NCBI GenBank assembly: GCA_009783865.1
Contig: WRCR01000150.1
Span: forward strand, 1-8,404
Length of the DNA stretch: 8,404 nucleotides
Direction: 5' to 3'
From: Planctomycetaceae bacterium
GTDB lineage: Bacteria > Planctomycetota > Planctomycetia > Pirellulales > Thermoguttaceae
Below the pieces are notes generated by a model. That model saw only the letters and a program-made list of their open reading frames with translations, did no database searches and was not told where the DNA came from. This document shows positions 6,512 to 8,404 of this stretch, piece after piece; within the stretch, counting starts at the first letter, position 1; each line of letters starts with the position of its first letter. The translations under genes were made by a program, and so were the position numbers.

Positions 6512-7561
6512 ATGTCAGAAAATCAACCGAATAATTCCCCGCAATCCAAATCGAGAAATCTCGGCGATATACTTCAGGAATTCGGACATCACTGCACCCT
6601 GATGCAGGACGAAATCGGTAAAGTCATAATCGGGCAGAAACCTGTCATCCGGCAACTGCTGGCGGCAGTATTCACACGGGGACATTGTCTCCTAGAAGGC
6701 GTTCCCGGTCTTGCGAAGACCCTGCTGGTCAGCACCGTTTCACGAATTCTGGACGTACAATTCAAGCGGATACAATTCACGCCGGACTTAATGCCGTCTG
6801 ACATCATCGGAACAACAGTTCTCGACGAAGACGAAAACGGACGCAGAAGTTTTCGGTTCGTTCAAGGTCCCGTTTTCACTAACATTTTGCTTGCCGATGA
6901 AATCAACCGCACTCCGCCGAAAACACAGGCGGCTCTCTTGCAGGCAATGCAGGAACGGGAAATAACCGCCGGTCAGACGACTTATCAACTGCCCGACCCT
7001 TTCCTGACGATTGCAACACAAAATCCGATTGAGCAGGAAGGAACATATCCGCTGCCGGAGGCGCAACTTGACCGCTTTATGTTCAACATTAAAATCAATT
7101 ATCCTTCATTGGAAGAAGAAGAACGGATATTAGCATCTACCACCCGCGGCGAAAAAACGGAAGTCCGAAAAATCCTGAACGGAAAACTCATCGTCAACCT
7201 TCAAAAACTGGTAGGCAGCATTGCGGTTAGTCAGTATATTATTCAATATGTTGCCCGATTGGTGCGCTCAACCCGCCCTTCAGATGAGTTTGCCCCGAAA
7301 TTTATCAAGGATTTTGCCGACTGGGGAGCGGGTCCCCGAGCGGGACAATATCTGATTCACGGCGGAAAAGCACTAGCGGCAATGGACGGGCGGTTTTCGG
7401 TTTCGGTTAACGACATTAAGGAATGTACGATTCCGGTACTGCGGCACAGAATCAGCACTAATTTTCAAGCACAGGCGGAAGGAATGACCAACGAAGCGAT
7501 AATTGAACACCTGATTGCCGAAATTCCGACTCCGCCGATAGAAAAATTCGAGAAAAAATAA
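6512..7561 (+). CDS. MoxR-family AAA+ ATPase
   Basis: The product is 349 residues from ATG 6512, a normal length for the family. ATG 6467 would add 15 residues (beginning MLSSKECRDS) that do not look conserved; neither start has a Shine-Dalgarno sequence. Motifs: Walker A GVPGLAKT (63-70), Walker B LLADE (126-130) followed by INRTPPKTQAALLQAMQE, sensor 1 ATQNP (168-172), then LPEAQLDRF (181-189), and a C-terminal helical lid with the RAGQYLI..GKALA.MDGR segment typical of AAA_3/AAA_lid_2 proteins. MoxR ATPases are chaperone-like and usually act on metal-binding or von Willebrand factor A proteins encoded next door (DUF58 and VWA genes). No such gene follows here; dnaN begins 120 bases downstream. 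The real partner is therefore unknown. Family assignment is firm, the cellular role is not. Confidence 0.93.
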   Translation: MSENQPNNSPQSKSRNLGDILQEFGHHCTLMQDEIGKVIIGQKPVIRQLLAAVFTRGHCLLEGVPGLAKTLLVSTVSRILDVQFKRIQFTPDLMPSDIIGTTVLDEDENGRRSFRFVQGPVFTNILLADEINRTPPKTQAALLQAMQEREITAGQTTYQLPDPFLTIATQNPIEQEGTYPLPEAQLDRFMFNIKINYPSLEEEERILASTTRGEKTEVRKILNGKLIVNLQKLVGSIAVSQYIIQYVARLVRSTRPSDEFAPKFIKDFADWGAGPRAGQYLIHGGKALAAMDGRFSVSVNDIKECTIPVLRHRISTNFQAQAEGMTNEAIIEHLIAEIPTPPIEKFEKK

Positions 7562-7587
7562 TTTTCCGGCATTTTTTTCGGCAATAC

Positions 7588-7615
7588 TTGTAATAATTTT
7601 TCCGGCTGTTATAAT
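7588..7615 (+). promoter_or_regulatory. Candidate promoter for dnaN
   Basis: A perfect -10 TATAAT (7610-7615) is preceded after 16 bases by TTGTAA (7588-7593, 4/6). The start would be near 7622, leaving a leader of about 60 bases to ATG 7682. The 120-base gap from moxR is A/T-rich, with tttccggc occurring twice (7563-7570, 7598-7605), and shows no strong terminator, so read-through from moxR is also possible. Confidence 0.45.
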
Positions 7616-7681
7616 TCTGATAGTACTGTTTATATTAGTTTTTACCCCCTATCCAATTTTTCAGGTATGAAAGAAAAAAAC

Positions 7682-8404
7682 ATGAAAATTACCAGTAACA
7701 GAAAACAGTTTTCTGATTCGTTCCAAATTGCCGCCGCCGTTGCTGCTGCCCGCGATGTCAGACCGATTTTGCAAAACGTGAAACTCACTGCGAAAAAGGA
7801 CGAAGTCCTGCTTCAAGCAACCGATACCGAGGTCGGAATCCGCGTCGCTCTTGATTTTTGCGAAGTTAACAAAGCCGGCGAGACGATTTTAGTCACAAAG
7901 GACTTCCGGCAAATACTTCAAATGAGTATTTCCGAAGAGATTTCTATCGAAAACGTCAAGGAAAAAGTAACAATTTCAGGTGTCGGCGGCGACGAGAGTT
8001 GGACTTACATGGTTCAGCCGGCAGATGAATTTCCCGATGTCGAGGAATTCAAGGGAGAAGCGTATCACGAAATTTCTGCTTCGGTTTTGTCGCAGTTAAT
8101 TCGCCGGACGGCTTACGCAACAGACCCCGACAGTCACCGTTATGCTTTGGGCGGCGTGCTGATTGAATTCACCGATGACACAATCACGGCTGTTGCTACC
8201 GACGGACGCAGAATGTCTGTACAGGACGGCGGAGCGGAAAAATTCGGCGACCACAAAGTTGAAACAGCGATTTTGCCGAGACGTGCGTTTGAATTGATTG
8301 GGAAAATGCTGGACAAAGACGAAGAAACCGTGAAAATTACGGTCACGGAAAACCTTGCCCAGTTCCAGTACAAGAACAAGACGTTTTTTACGCGTCAACT
8401 CGAA
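7682..8404 (+). CDS. dnaN: DNA polymerase III beta sliding clamp (partial, 3' end outside window)
   Basis: Codons 1-241 are visible and still open at the window edge; the family is usually about 370 residues, so roughly two thirds is present (domain 1 and most of domain 2). Recognisable features are the MKITSNRKQF start, RDVRPILQNVKL (24-35), ATDTEVGI (46-53), PADEFPDV (113-120), RYALGGVLIE (153-162) and VATDGRRMSV (181-190), the counterpart of the ATDGHRLA motif of other clamps. The protein forms the ring that tethers replicative polymerase to DNA and recruits repair and regulatory factors. An in-frame ATG at 7667 would add five residues (MKEKN); I prefer 7682 because it matches the usual MKI start. 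No Shine-Dalgarno sequence is clear. dnaA and recF are not on the upstream side, which holds moxR instead. Confidence 0.95.
   Translation, partial: MKITSNRKQFSDSFQIAAAVAAARDVRPILQNVKLTAKKDEVLLQATDTEVGIRVALDFCEVNKAGETILVTKDFRQILQMSISEEISIENVKEKVTISGVGGDESWTYMVQPADEFPDVEEFKGEAYHEISASVLSQLIRRTAYATDPDSHRYALGGVLIEFTDDTITAVATDGRRMSVQDGGAEKFGDHKVETAILPRRAFELIGKMLDKDEETVKITVTENLAQFQYKNKTFFTRQLE

Noticed and set aside
7553..7605. Possible moxR terminator in the T-rich stretch
   Set aside because: Only short A/T stems (GAAAA/TTTTC) and direct repeats of tttccggc are present; no G/C-rich hairpin followed by T residues.
1..8404. CRISPR arrays, tRNA or rRNA genes
   Set aside because: No regularly spaced repeats, cloverleaf-like sequences or rRNA segments were found.

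Overview
The window looks like a chromosomal segment of a Planctomycetota bacterium. The hints are a DnaN of the style I associate with that phylum, a MoxR-type AAA+ ATPase, a transposase tail resembling the ISAzo13 ('Rhodopirellula transposase') family, a large secreted Asp-box propeller protein, and start codons without clear Shine-Dalgarno sequences. The assignment is inference from protein style; no rRNA or tRNA is present to confirm it.

Layout. (1) Bases 1-105 are the 3' end of a gene resembling an ISAzo13-type transposase. (2) Bases ~110-976 are the 3' remnant of an Asp-box (BNR/GH74-sortilin-like) beta-propeller gene whose 5' part is missing; the break coincides with the transposase end, so an insertion sequence probably truncated it. 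(3) Bases 977-1177 hold a degenerate palindromic repeat (TCATTCCCGC type) and a perfect 7-bp dyad just before the next gene. (4) Bases 1178-3847 carry a full-length paralogue of the remnant, a secreted propeller protein of about 889 codons interrupted by a single in-frame TAG at 2255-2257 with no frame change. (5) On the minus strand, 6245-3885 encodes a 786-residue exported multidomain protein ending in a NodB-like polysaccharide deacetylase domain, convergent with the propeller gene. (6) Bases 6246-6511 form a divergent regulatory region with a plausible sigma70-type promoter on each strand and two 13-bp imperfect-dyad sites between them. (7) Bases 6512-7561 encode a MoxR AAA+ ATPase. (8) Bases 7682-8404 hold the first 241 codons of dnaN (DNA polymerase III beta clamp), which runs off the window.

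The left half (IS tail, two propeller paralogues, deacetylase) looks like accessory, surface- or carbohydrate-related content shaped by duplication, insertion and decay. The right half (moxR, dnaN) is housekeeping. No CRISPR array, RNA gene or clear new defence or metabolic system was seen. The most notable signals are the amber codon splitting an otherwise intact large gene, the IS-truncated paralogue beside it, and the paired sites in the divergent promoter region.
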